From Gammaproteobacteria bacterium (lineage in GTDB: Bacteria > Pseudomonadota > Gammaproteobacteria > Burkholderiales > Burkholderiaceae_C): a stretch of DNA of 64,000 bases. Location of the stretch: positions 1-64,000 of the forward strand of contig JAHJWB010000017.1 of the NCBI GenBank assembly GCA_018828125.1, written 5' to 3'. Positions 37,079-44,628 of the stretch are shown in pieces. The notes beneath the pieces were generated by a model. The model searched no databases. It saw only the letters and a list, made by a program, of their open reading frames with translations, and was not told where the DNA came from. The translations under genes were made by a program, and so were the position numbers. Each line of letters begins with the position of its first letter. Within the stretch, counting starts at the first letter, position 1.

Positions 37079-37137
37079 GCGCCCATTCTCTGGGATAGGC
37101 CGTTTTCACGGGGTTATGGAGGTGTGCTGTAGGTGAA

Positions 37138-37162
37138 TACGCCACAGACCGCGTTTTGGATG
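37138..37162 (-). promoter_or_regulatory. Candidate ECF promoter of the sigma/anti-sigma operon
   Basis: On the minus strand CATCC (37162-37158, extended as CATCCAAA), exactly 16 bases, CGTA (37141-37138), 60 bases before the sigma-factor ATG. A CATCC-type -35 is reported for mycobacterial SigK. Confidence 0.65.
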
Positions 37163-37249
37163 TAGTCAGGCGCAAAAAAGGCCGTGTTTTCTGGGGTGAA
37201 CCCCGTTGTGTATGGCTTATCAGACGAATTCATCGGCCTCGTCCACGCT

Positions 37250-37282
37250 CCACCAAGTGACCACCAAGTGACCACCGAGTGA
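37250..37282. repeat. 11-base tandem repeat, three units
   Basis: CCACCAAGTGA, twice exactly and once with one change (CCACCGAGTGA). It lies about 88 bases upstream of the sigma operon promoter and 107 bases upstream of the cytochrome c start. It could be a set of regulator sites, one helical turn apart. Confidence 0.8.
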
Positions 37283-37389
37283 GTGCCGGTTGAATCCAAC
37301 CACCGGCCGGGGTCGTACTTCAAGGATCGACGTCGCCGGGCGCGCTTTGCCGGGCCGCCCGCGCACTCCATTTCATTCCACAGCCGCCC

Positions 37390-37833
37390 ATGCAAAGCCA
37401 ACCCTTGCTCTCGCCTCCATTGCCCCGCTTTTGTTCTGCTGTCTCGTTGGCCGTAATGCTGGTACTGTGCGCCGCCCACAGCCCGGGCAGGGCGCAGTCC
37501 GTGGAGCGTGGGCGGGCCGTCTATGCGGCGCATTGCAGCAGTTGCCACAGCGTGGACGTGCATGGCGACGGTCCCGCCCATGTGGGAGTGGTGGGCCGTC
37601 GCGCAGGGGCGCTGAAGGATTTTGACTATTCACCCGCGTTGCGCAGCAGTAAGTTGCTGTGGACACGCGCCACGCTCAAGGCCTGGTTGACCAACCCAGA
37701 GGCCTTGATCCCGGGCCAGGGCATGGACTATCAGCTGGACGATGAACGTGATCGCGAGGATGTGGTGGCGTATCTGGCCACCCTCAAATACGCATCCGGG
37801 CCTGCATCCGGGCCAGGGGCCCGCACGCGGTGA
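37390..37833 (+). CDS. Small periplasmic class I cytochrome c
   Basis: The 147-residue protein has a signal peptide (LAVMLVLCAAHSPGRAQ), one haem-binding CSSCH at about 49-53 (YAAHCSSCHSVD) and the distal Met in GMDYQLDD. It resembles cytochrome c2/c550 type electron carriers. It converges with the lactate dehydrogenase gene, so they share no promoter. Confidence 0.9.
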   Translation: MQSQPLLSPPLPRFCSAVSLAVMLVLCAAHSPGRAQSVERGRAVYAAHCSSCHSVDVHGDGPAHVGVVGRRAGALKDFDYSPALRSSKLLWTRATLKAWLTNPEALIPGQGMDYQLDDERDREDVVAYLATLKYASGPASGPGARTR

Positions 37834-37849
37834 TCGCGCCCCAGGCGGT

Positions 37850-39016
37850 TCAGGCCGCGGGGTAGGTGCCGGGCAGCAGGATAGAGCTGTCGACGGTGTT
37901 GATATTGGTATGCCCGCAGAACGCCATGGTGATGTCCAGTTCCTTCTGGATGATCTGCAGAGCGCGGGTGACGCCCGCCTCGCCAAAGGCACCCAGGCCA
38001 TACAGAAAACTGCGGCCGATCAGCGTGCCCTGCGCACCCAGCGCGCGGGCCTTGAGCACGTCCTGGCCGCTGCGAATGCCGCCGTCCATCCACACCTCGA
38101 TGTCTTTGCCTGCTGCGGCGGCAATGCCCGGCAGCGCGGCAATGGACGATGGCGCACCATCGAGCTGGCGGCCGCCGTGGTTGCTGACAATGAGCGCGTC
38201 GGCACCGCTGTCGACGGCCAGCCGGGCGTCTTCGGCGTCCATGATGCCCTTGAGGATCAGCTTGCCGCCCCAGCGTTTTTTGATCCACTCCACGTCGCCC
38301 CAGTTGAGCTGCGGGTCAAATTGCTCGGCCGTCCACGACGACAGGGACGACAAATCGCCCACGCCCTTGGCGTGGCCCACGATGTTGCCGAAGCTGCGGC
38401 GCTTTGTGCCCAGCATGCCCAGGCACCAGCGGGGCTTGGTGGCCAGATTGATGAGGTTTTTGAGGGTGGGCTTGGGCGGGGCCGACAGGCCATTCTTGAT
38501 GTCCTTGTGGCGCTGGCCGAGGATCTGCAAGTCCAGCGTGAGCTGCAGCGCAGAGCAGTTGGCGGCCTTGGCGCGGTCGATCAGCCGTTCGATGAAGTCA
38601 CGGTCGCGCATCACATACACCTGAAACCAGAACGGGTGGTTGCCGGTGTGCTCGGCAATGTCTTCGATGGAGCAGATGCTCATGGTCGACAGCGTGAACG
38701 GAATGCCAAACGCCTTGGCCGCCTTGGCGCCCAGGATTTCGCCGTCGGCGTGCTGCATGCCGGTGAGGCCCGTGGGCGCAATGGCCACGGGCATAGCCAC
38801 GTCCTGCCCAACCATGGTGGTGCGGGTGCTGCGGCCTTCCATGTTCACGGCCACGCGCTGGCGCAGCTTGATGCCTTGAAAGTCTGCGGTGTTGGAGCGG
38901 TAGGTGCCCTCGGTGTACGAGCCTGAATCGGCATAGTCATAAAACATGCGCGGCACGCGGCGCTCGGCAATGACACGCAGGTCTTCGATGCAGGTGATTT
39001 TGGACAGATTAGGCAC
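37850..39016 (-). CDS. lldD: FMN-dependent L-lactate dehydrogenase / alpha-hydroxy acid dehydrogenase
   Basis: The 388-residue protein shows IAPTGLTGMQHADGE, LQLTLDLQ and SNHGGRQLDGAPSS (active-site His and Arg), then MDGGIRSGQDVLKA for FMN phosphate. It oxidises L-lactate or a related 2-hydroxy acid and gives electrons to quinone. No upstream ATG fits; the GTG at 39016 is preferred because TGGAG lies 7 bases before it and the protein then starts VPNLSKITCIEDLR like its homologues. Confidence 0.93.
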   Translation of the reverse strand: MPNLSKITCIEDLRVIAERRVPRMFYDYADSGSYTEGTYRSNTADFQGIKLRQRVAVNMEGRSTRTTMVGQDVAMPVAIAPTGLTGMQHADGEILGAKAAKAFGIPFTLSTMSICSIEDIAEHTGNHPFWFQVYVMRDRDFIERLIDRAKAANCSALQLTLDLQILGQRHKDIKNGLSAPPKPTLKNLINLATKPRWCLGMLGTKRRSFGNIVGHAKGVGDLSSLSSWTAEQFDPQLNWGDVEWIKKRWGGKLILKGIMDAEDARLAVDSGADALIVSNHGGRQLDGAPSSIAALPGIAAAAGKDIEVWMDGGIRSGQDVLKARALGAQGTLIGRSFLYGLGAFGEAGVTRALQIIQKELDITMAFCGHTNINTVDSSILLPGTYPAA

Positions 39017-39374
39017 GCAGACACTCCAGAGATAGATGGGCTTGGGGCAACAACACCCGCAGCGGCGAACAACAAACAGCTGCCCTGCAGGGTGGGCACG
39101 TCTGGCAGGGATGCGCTGGATGGTAGGCACTTGTCCAGCGCGGGGCCATCAAAATTATTTGCGCGGGACTGCAACAAATTTCCAGCGTGTTGATAGGTTG
39201 GGCGCTCTGCACACACGGCAGCGCTTGATGCATCGCAGAGCACATGGGCCGAAAATTCAAGTCCAAATGGCCTCTAGACCTTTACAAATAAGCGTTAGAA
39301 GCTATATTTTTGATAGTAAGCATGCTGTTTCTGTGAGTGCACTGCCGTGCCACAGGGTGCCATCCGGAAACGGG
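39017..39374. other. Intergenic region upstream of lldD
   Basis: The 358 bases hold no gene. Repeat copy 7 lies at 39265-39317. The rest should contain the lldD promoter; I see no clear operator or terminator. Confidence 0.5.
39265..39317 (+). repeat. Dispersed palindromic repeat, copy 7
   Basis: AAATGGCCTCTAGACCTTTA, CAAATAAGCGTTAGAAGCTATA and a TTTTTGATAGTA tail. The arms are degenerate (AGACCTTTA against TAAGCGTT) but flanks match the family. Confidence 0.75.
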
Positions 39375-41654
39375 TCACTTGCCCATCGCCGCTGAGGCGT
39401 TGGGCATCACGACCACGGGCTCTGCCTCTGGCCCCTGGTAGAGCATGAACCGCATGCGCCCGCCGCGTTTGGCGGCATACATCGCGCTGTCGGCGTGGCG
39501 CGACAATGCGTCAAACGTGTCGCCGTGCTGGGGGTACAGCGCGATGCCGCCGCTCAGGCCCACATGCTGCATCTCGCCCGCCAGGTCAAACGGCTCATCG
39601 CACGACACCAGAATTTTGCGTGCCACCCCGCAGGCGGCCTCCGCGCTCTCAAGACCCGGCAGTAGCACTACGAACTCGTCACCCCCTTGGCGGCACACGG
39701 TGTCTGACGCGCGGACGGCCGCCTGCAAACGCTGGGCAAACTGCACCAGCAACTGGTCGCCCACATCGTGGCCGAGGCTGTCGTTCACCGCCTTGAAGCC
39801 GTCCAGGTCGAGGTACATCACGGCCAGGCTATTGCCGTCGCGACGTGCCTGCGAGATGGCCAGTTGGGCACGGTCTTGCAACAACACGCGGTTGGGCAGG
39901 TCAGTCAGTGCGTCGTATTGCGCCAGGTGGGCCATGCGCTCGGCCATGGTTGCGGCTTCGGTCACATCCCGCAGCACGGCCACGGCGCCGGTCACCGTGC
40001 CATGGCGGTCAGTGATGGGGCTGGCGGTTTCTTCGACCTGAAAACGCTGGCCACTGCGGCGGTGCACCACAATGCCCCGCACCACGTCCACCGCCGCGCC
40101 TTGCTGGATAGCGCTGCGCAGCGGGCTGGCCAGCAAGTCGTCATTGTCTGCGCTGCGCAGGCTCACGACCTCGTCCACGTTGTGGCCTGCTGCATCAAAC
40201 GCCTGCCAGCCGGTCAGGCGTTCGGCCACGGGGTTGAGGTAGGTGACGCGGCCCTGCGCGTCTGAGCAGACCACGGCATCGCCGATGGCCTGCAGCGTGA
40301 GGCGCACCCGCTCTTTCTCGTCAAACAGCTCGTCTTCCATGCGCTTGCGGTCCGAGATGTCGGTGGCCTGCACAAAAATGCCGCGCACAGTACCAGCATC
40401 GGTATCCGGCAGATAAGACGCAATGGTGTGGCGGGGTATCCCGCGTGTGTCGATGATGGTGCGCTCGAACACCTGGGGCTCGCCCTGCAGCGCACGCTGC
40501 AGAAAAGGCAGGTTGGCGGCATACAACTCAGGGCCCAGCAGGCTGCTGATGTGCATGCCACGCATCTCGTCGGGCGAGATGCCAAACCACTCGAAGTAGG
40601 CCTGGTTGGCAAACCGGTTGTGCAGCTGTGCGTCCCAGTAGCCAATCATGGACGGCATGTTGTTGAGGATGGTGCGCACGTCGTGCTCGGCCTCGCGCAA
40701 GCGGGCCGATACCTGCTGGCGCAAGGTGAGTTCGCGCACGAAAAGCAGGGCCAGGCCCACGCAGGCCGCCATCAGCAGCACGGTGAAGCTGCCCAGCACC
40801 CAGGCGCTGGCATACCACTTGGCCAAAATGCTGTGGGTGGATTGCGCCACGTTCAGGATCAGTGGGTAGTTGCCCACGGGCCGAAAGGAATACAGGCGCT
40901 CCACCCCATCGAGCACCGCCGTGCCCACAAACGAGCCTGAGCCTTCTTCCTGAAACCGCACCAGGTTGGACGTGCCTGCGATGCTTTTCCCTACGTCGGC
41001 GTCGCCATACGGAAACCGCGAAATCACTACGCCGTCCTGGCGAAAAAGGTTGATGCCGCTGTTGGCCCCCAGCGCCAGAGAGCCAAACAATTCATTGAAA
41101 TAGCTCAGGCGGATGGCGCCCACCACCACCCCGGCAAAGCTGCCATCGGCGTAGTAGTAGCCCCGCGATATCGGCAGGATGTTGAGGCCCGTAACGCGTG
41201 AAGGCAGAGGCTTGCCGATGAATAAACCCTTGTGCCCGCCCGACTGGAAGGCCGCAAAGTAGTCCCGGTCGGCCAGATTCACCCTTCGGGGAGAAAGCGA
41301 GCCAGAGTCCAGCACCACATTGCCTTGCGCATCCAGCACAAACACATCGCCTGCCCCACGCGCGCGCAGCGAGTTGTCAAAAATTACCCGGGCGCGCAAC
41401 TCGGGTGGCAAGGCCCAGACATCGGGTCGGCTGACTTCGCGGGCGGCGCCCTCCAGCGACTTGTCAAACGAATCCAGCGCCCACCCAAGCCCTTGTTCAA
41501 TGGTGCGTACGAGGTTGGTGTTGGTCTGCCTGGCGTAGGCCCATTCATCCTTGCGAATGGTCCAGATGGTGCGTGCAAACAGCGCTCCGATCCCCAGCGA
41601 AACGAGCAATGCCAGCCAGATCAGGCGGTGGGAGAAGAACTGGCGGATCGGCAT
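39375..41654 (-). CDS. dCache-PAS-PAS diguanylate cyclase
   Basis: The 759-residue protein has an N-terminal membrane helix, a periplasmic dCache sensor (about 35-280; DVFVLDAQGNVVLDSGS, RDYFAAFQSGGHKGLFIGKP), a second helix near 285-310, two PAS domains (about 330-450 and 455-575) and a GGDEF domain (LDLDGFKAVNDSLGHDVGDQ, RQGGDEFVVLLPG). The I-site RASD is intact. The dCache domain suggests an amino-acid or carboxylate ligand. No EAL domain. Confidence 0.93.
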   Translation of the reverse strand: MPIRQFFSHRLIWLALLVSLGIGALFARTIWTIRKDEWAYARQTNTNLVRTIEQGLGWALDSFDKSLEGAAREVSRPDVWALPPELRARVIFDNSLRARGAGDVFVLDAQGNVVLDSGSLSPRRVNLADRDYFAAFQSGGHKGLFIGKPLPSRVTGLNILPISRGYYYADGSFAGVVVGAIRLSYFNELFGSLALGANSGINLFRQDGVVISRFPYGDADVGKSIAGTSNLVRFQEEGSGSFVGTAVLDGVERLYSFRPVGNYPLILNVAQSTHSILAKWYASAWVLGSFTVLLMAACVGLALLFVRELTLRQQVSARLREAEHDVRTILNNMPSMIGYWDAQLHNRFANQAYFEWFGISPDEMRGMHISSLLGPELYAANLPFLQRALQGEPQVFERTIIDTRGIPRHTIASYLPDTDAGTVRGIFVQATDISDRKRMEDELFDEKERVRLTLQAIGDAVVCSDAQGRVTYLNPVAERLTGWQAFDAAGHNVDEVVSLRSADNDDLLASPLRSAIQQGAAVDVVRGIVVHRRSGQRFQVEETASPITDRHGTVTGAVAVLRDVTEAATMAERMAHLAQYDALTDLPNRVLLQDRAQLAISQARRDGNSLAVMYLDLDGFKAVNDSLGHDVGDQLLVQFAQRLQAAVRASDTVCRQGGDEFVVLLPGLESAEAACGVARKILVSCDEPFDLAGEMQHVGLSGGIALYPQHGDTFDALSRHADSAMYAAKRGGRMRFMLYQGPEAEPVVVMPNASAAMGK

Positions 41655-41737
41655 AGAAATAATTTGTAACTATTTTATCTTGCGGATGGGAGCTCGCCTG
41701 CCGCCAAGTCACACCGTATTCCTCGGGATATGGGCCG

Positions 41738-44218
41738 TCAATGCGCAGCAGCCCTTGGTGGTGCGACGAGCACCCCGGCGCCGCGCACCTCCAGCCGAAT
41801 CTCATCCAGCACCCGGCCTTCGGGATTGGTGAGCTGCACCACATGGCGCCCCGGCCAGGGCAACCACGCCACCCGCGGGCCGCGGCCCATAGGCTTGCCA
41901 TCCATGCGCCATAGCAGCGCCCCGTCGCCGGTAGCGGTGAACTGAAGACGCTGGCGTGCGGGCGGGATGTCCGGGTCTAGCGCAATGATGGTGCCGGAGG
42001 CGGGGCCGGTGATGCGGGCAACGGCGCCGTTGACCGCCGCGGCGGTGGCGGCGATGGTGCCTGCGGGCGTCTGGGCTGCGGTGCGGGTTGGGGATTTATG
42101 GTCATTTTGCGCTCTAGCGCTTGTCCCGTAAGCGCTGATAGCTCCTGTATCAATAGCAAACAGTGTTTGCTGTGTGCCGGGTTTGAACCACTCCTGGCGC
42201 GCGGCCTCCAGCGGGACCTGGTTGGTTGTGCCGCCGGTAGCGGCTGGAGCGGGCGCGGGTGCCTGCGCAGGGCCGAACCGCACGGCGGCCTGCACCAAGC
42301 CAGCGGGGGCTTTGGGCGCACGGCTGGGTTCACGCGCGTGCAAAAAACCCATCACGGCTGACCAGATGGGCGCTGCGCCGCTGGTGCCGCTCACGTCGTG
42401 CATGGCGGCGCCACTGGCGTTGCCCACCCACACCCCCACGGTATAGCGCTCAGACCAGCCCACGGCCCAGTTGTCGCGCATGTCCTTGCTGGTGCCGGTT
42501 TTGACGGCCGACCAGAACCGGGTGGCGAGCACGCTATCAGTACCAAAGGTGCGTGCACGCGCATTGCCGTCAGAGAGGATGTCGCCCACGATGAACGCTG
42601 CCTGCGCATCGATGGCAGAAGTAAATCGCGGCTTGCTGCGCGGTGATGCGCCCTGAGTCGCGCCCGTCAGCGCCACCGCACTCAGCTGCCCCCCATTGGC
42701 CAGCGTGCGAAACGCATTCGTCAGGTGCAGCAGTGGCACCTCGGGGCTGCCCAGCGCCAGGCTGTAGCCAAAATAGTCACCGCTTTCGCGCAGCGGCAGG
42801 CCCACGGCAGCAAGCTGCCGGTGAAACGCGTCGGGCGACACCATCACCAGCGTGCGCACCGCCGGCACATTGAGAGACGCCGCCAATGCCGTGCGCACCG
42901 ACACCCAGCCTTTGAATTGCCGGTCGTAGTTCTGCGGGATATACAGCCCACTGGCAGTGGCGATGTGTGCGGGCGAGTCATCGACCAGCGAGGCGGCCGT
43001 CAACCGCCGCTCGGCAATCGCCTGTGCATACAAGAATGGCTTGAGCGTGGAGCCCGGCTGGCGCAACGCCAGCACACCGTCCACTTCGGTGGCCTGGCTG
43101 AGCTGGCCCGACGAGCCCACCCACGCCAGCACGGCGCCCGTGGCGTTGTCCAGCACCAGTACAGCGCCGTCCTCCACATTGCGCCCGCGCAGCTCCCGCA
43201 GATGCTGTTGCAGAGTCTGCACCGCAAAACGCTGCAGCGGCGCGCGCAGCGTGCTCGAAACCTGTTCGGGCACGGCGTCAGCCCCGTCCTTGAAGCGCTG
43301 GCGCAGCAGATACCGTGCAAAGTGCGGCGCCACCCCTTCGCTCGCGTCAAACGCGCGGCGCTGCAGGGCGGCAGTGGTGAACAGGTCCAGCGCATCACAA
43401 TCAACCGGTGCAGCAGCCGCTTTCGCCGCTGACGCTGGTGCGGGTGCGCCCGCTGGGACGCGCCGCGGTGTTGATCCGACGGACGAACGGGGGGCTGGGT
43501 TGGCCTGCATGTCGCGCAACACGCCGCACGCCCGCTGCGCCACCAGCGCGGGCCGCGCATTGGGTGCGCGCACCAGCGCGGCGGCCACCGCCGCCTCGCG
43601 ATCGTCCAGGCCGTGGGCGGCTTTGCCAAACAGCGTGCGGCTGAGCGCATCAATGCCCACCAGCTCACTGCGAAAGGGCACCAGGTTGAGGTAGGCCTCC
43701 AGGATCTGGTCCTTGCGCCAGCGCCGGTCCAGCACCTGCGCAGCCACGGTCTGCCCCAGTTTTTGCACCACCGTACGCCCACCCGGGCCCTGGCGCCAGT
43801 CGCCGTCCAGCAAACCCGCCAGCTGCATGGTGATGGTGCTGGCCCCGCGCGTGCGCTGGTTCCACAGGTTGCCCCAGGCGGCGGCAGAGGCGGCGCGCCA
43901 GTCCACCCCGCTGTGTTCAAAAAACCGCTTGTCCTCGCTCAGCACCAGTGCCGTGCGCAGCGCGGGCGACACGTCTGCCAGCGGCAACCACTGGCCGCGC
44001 CGCACGGTGGCATCGGTGCGCAGGCGCTGCAGCACCTCGCCCTCGCGGGAAAGGATCTGGGTGTCGGACGGCTTGAAGTCGGAACGAACTTCATCAAAAG
44101 CAGGGATTGCGCTTGCTGGTATTGCGCTAATAGCTATCAAAAACGCAGCAATCTGGCGCACAGGCAGCTTGCTGCGCTTGCTGGCAGCCAGGGACTGCGA
44201 AGACATGCGCTCACGCAT
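41738..44218 (-). CDS. pbpC: Penicillin-binding protein 1C
   Basis: About 826 residues. An N-terminal anchor or signal (AAFLIAISAIPASAIPAFDE) is encoded by repeat copy 9. The glycosyltransferase domain (about 60-235) has SEDKRFFEHSGVDW and RGASTITMQLA. The transpeptidase domain (about 310-580) has PGSTLKPF (SxxK), ASLN and KTGTS. A C-terminal PBP1C-specific domain follows a linker that contains repeat copy 8. The gene is downstream of the alpha-2-macroglobulin gene, as in E. coli yfhM-pbpC. The ATG at 44218 overlaps the small membrane gene; one at 44206 is also possible. Confidence 0.95.
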   Translation of the reverse strand: MRERMSSQSLAASKRSKLPVRQIAAFLIAISAIPASAIPAFDEVRSDFKPSDTQILSREGEVLQRLRTDATVRRGQWLPLADVSPALRTALVLSEDKRFFEHSGVDWRAASAAAWGNLWNQRTRGASTITMQLAGLLDGDWRQGPGGRTVVQKLGQTVAAQVLDRRWRKDQILEAYLNLVPFRSELVGIDALSRTLFGKAAHGLDDREAAVAAALVRAPNARPALVAQRACGVLRDMQANPAPRSSVGSTPRRVPAGAPAPASAAKAAAAPVDCDALDLFTTAALQRRAFDASEGVAPHFARYLLRQRFKDGADAVPEQVSSTLRAPLQRFAVQTLQQHLRELRGRNVEDGAVLVLDNATGAVLAWVGSSGQLSQATEVDGVLALRQPGSTLKPFLYAQAIAERRLTAASLVDDSPAHIATASGLYIPQNYDRQFKGWVSVRTALAASLNVPAVRTLVMVSPDAFHRQLAAVGLPLRESGDYFGYSLALGSPEVPLLHLTNAFRTLANGGQLSAVALTGATQGASPRSKPRFTSAIDAQAAFIVGDILSDGNARARTFGTDSVLATRFWSAVKTGTSKDMRDNWAVGWSERYTVGVWVGNASGAAMHDVSGTSGAAPIWSAVMGFLHAREPSRAPKAPAGLVQAAVRFGPAQAPAPAPAATGGTTNQVPLEAARQEWFKPGTQQTLFAIDTGAISAYGTSARAQNDHKSPTRTAAQTPAGTIAATAAAVNGAVARITGPASGTIIALDPDIPPARQRLQFTATGDGALLWRMDGKPMGRGPRVAWLPWPGRHVVQLTNPEGRVLDEIRLEVRGAGVLVAPPRAAAH
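42101..42157 (+). repeat. Dispersed palindromic repeat, copy 8, inside pbpC
   Basis: CGCTCTAGCGCTTGT, CCCGTAAGCGCTGATAGCTCCT. On the minus strand it adds, in frame, AISAYGTSARAQND within the linker before the C-terminal domain. Confidence 0.8.
44109..44143 (+). repeat. Degenerate dispersed repeat, copy 9, at the pbpC N-terminus
   Basis: GCGCTTGCTGGTATTGCGCT, AATAGCTATCAAAAA: the tail AGCTATCAAAAA and both outer arm parts match copy 6. On the minus strand it encodes FLIAISAIPASA, the hydrophobic export or anchor segment. The loop is degenerate. Confidence 0.6.
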
Positions 44219-44579
44219 CCGGGTGCTCCCGATCAAAGCGTTTTTCCGCTTCGGTCAGATGTCGCAGCAACACGTGCGATATCAGGTTGACGCCTATACC
44301 GCCAAACACCACAGGCAGGATGTACAGGGCGAGGGACAGCTCTGAGATGAAGACGGCGTCATCCGCCAGCGAAGGGGTGTTTTTGGCCACGGTGGCCAGT
44401 GACTGCAGGAGGTAAAGGTCCACGCCCGCGATCAGCACCAGCGCAATCCCGAACCCCAGCACTGCCATGCGCGAGATGGACTGCGTGGCCAGCAGCAGCC
44501 CGTAGATGCCCGTAGGCAGCACCAACGAAAACGCCACCAGCAGCCAGAACCGCAACTCCACAAAGACGCTGAGGCTCAT
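44211..44579 (-). CDS. Small membrane protein of unknown function
   Basis: A 122-residue protein with three membrane segments (about 8-30, 38-60 and 83-106) and a charged C-terminal tail (HLTEAEKRFDREHPDA). No family recognised. It lies between the alpha-2-macroglobulin gene and pbpC, overlapping the pbpC start by eight bases, so it belongs to that operon. Confidence 0.7.
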   Translation of the reverse strand: MSLSVFVELRFWLLVAFSLVLPTGIYGLLLATQSISRMAVLGFGIALVLIAGVDLYLLQSLATVAKNTPSLADDAVFISELSLALYILPVVFGGIGVNLISHVLLRHLTEAEKRFDREHPDA

Positions 44580-44628
44580 GACGGGGTGGCACCTGCGGGT
44601 AAATGTCGCACAGGCAATCGAGGGCGAA

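Larger units (their letters stand above)
37079..37389. other. Intergenic region between sigma factor and cytochrome c
   Basis: These 311 bases hold no gene. They contain the candidate ECF promoter (37138-37162) directed at the sigma gene and a three-unit 11-base tandem repeat (37250-37282). Confidence 0.6.

Noticed and set aside
37390-39016. Cytochrome c and lldD considered as one lactate-oxidation operon
   Set aside because: The genes converge, so they cannot share a transcript; a functional link stays possible only by proximity.
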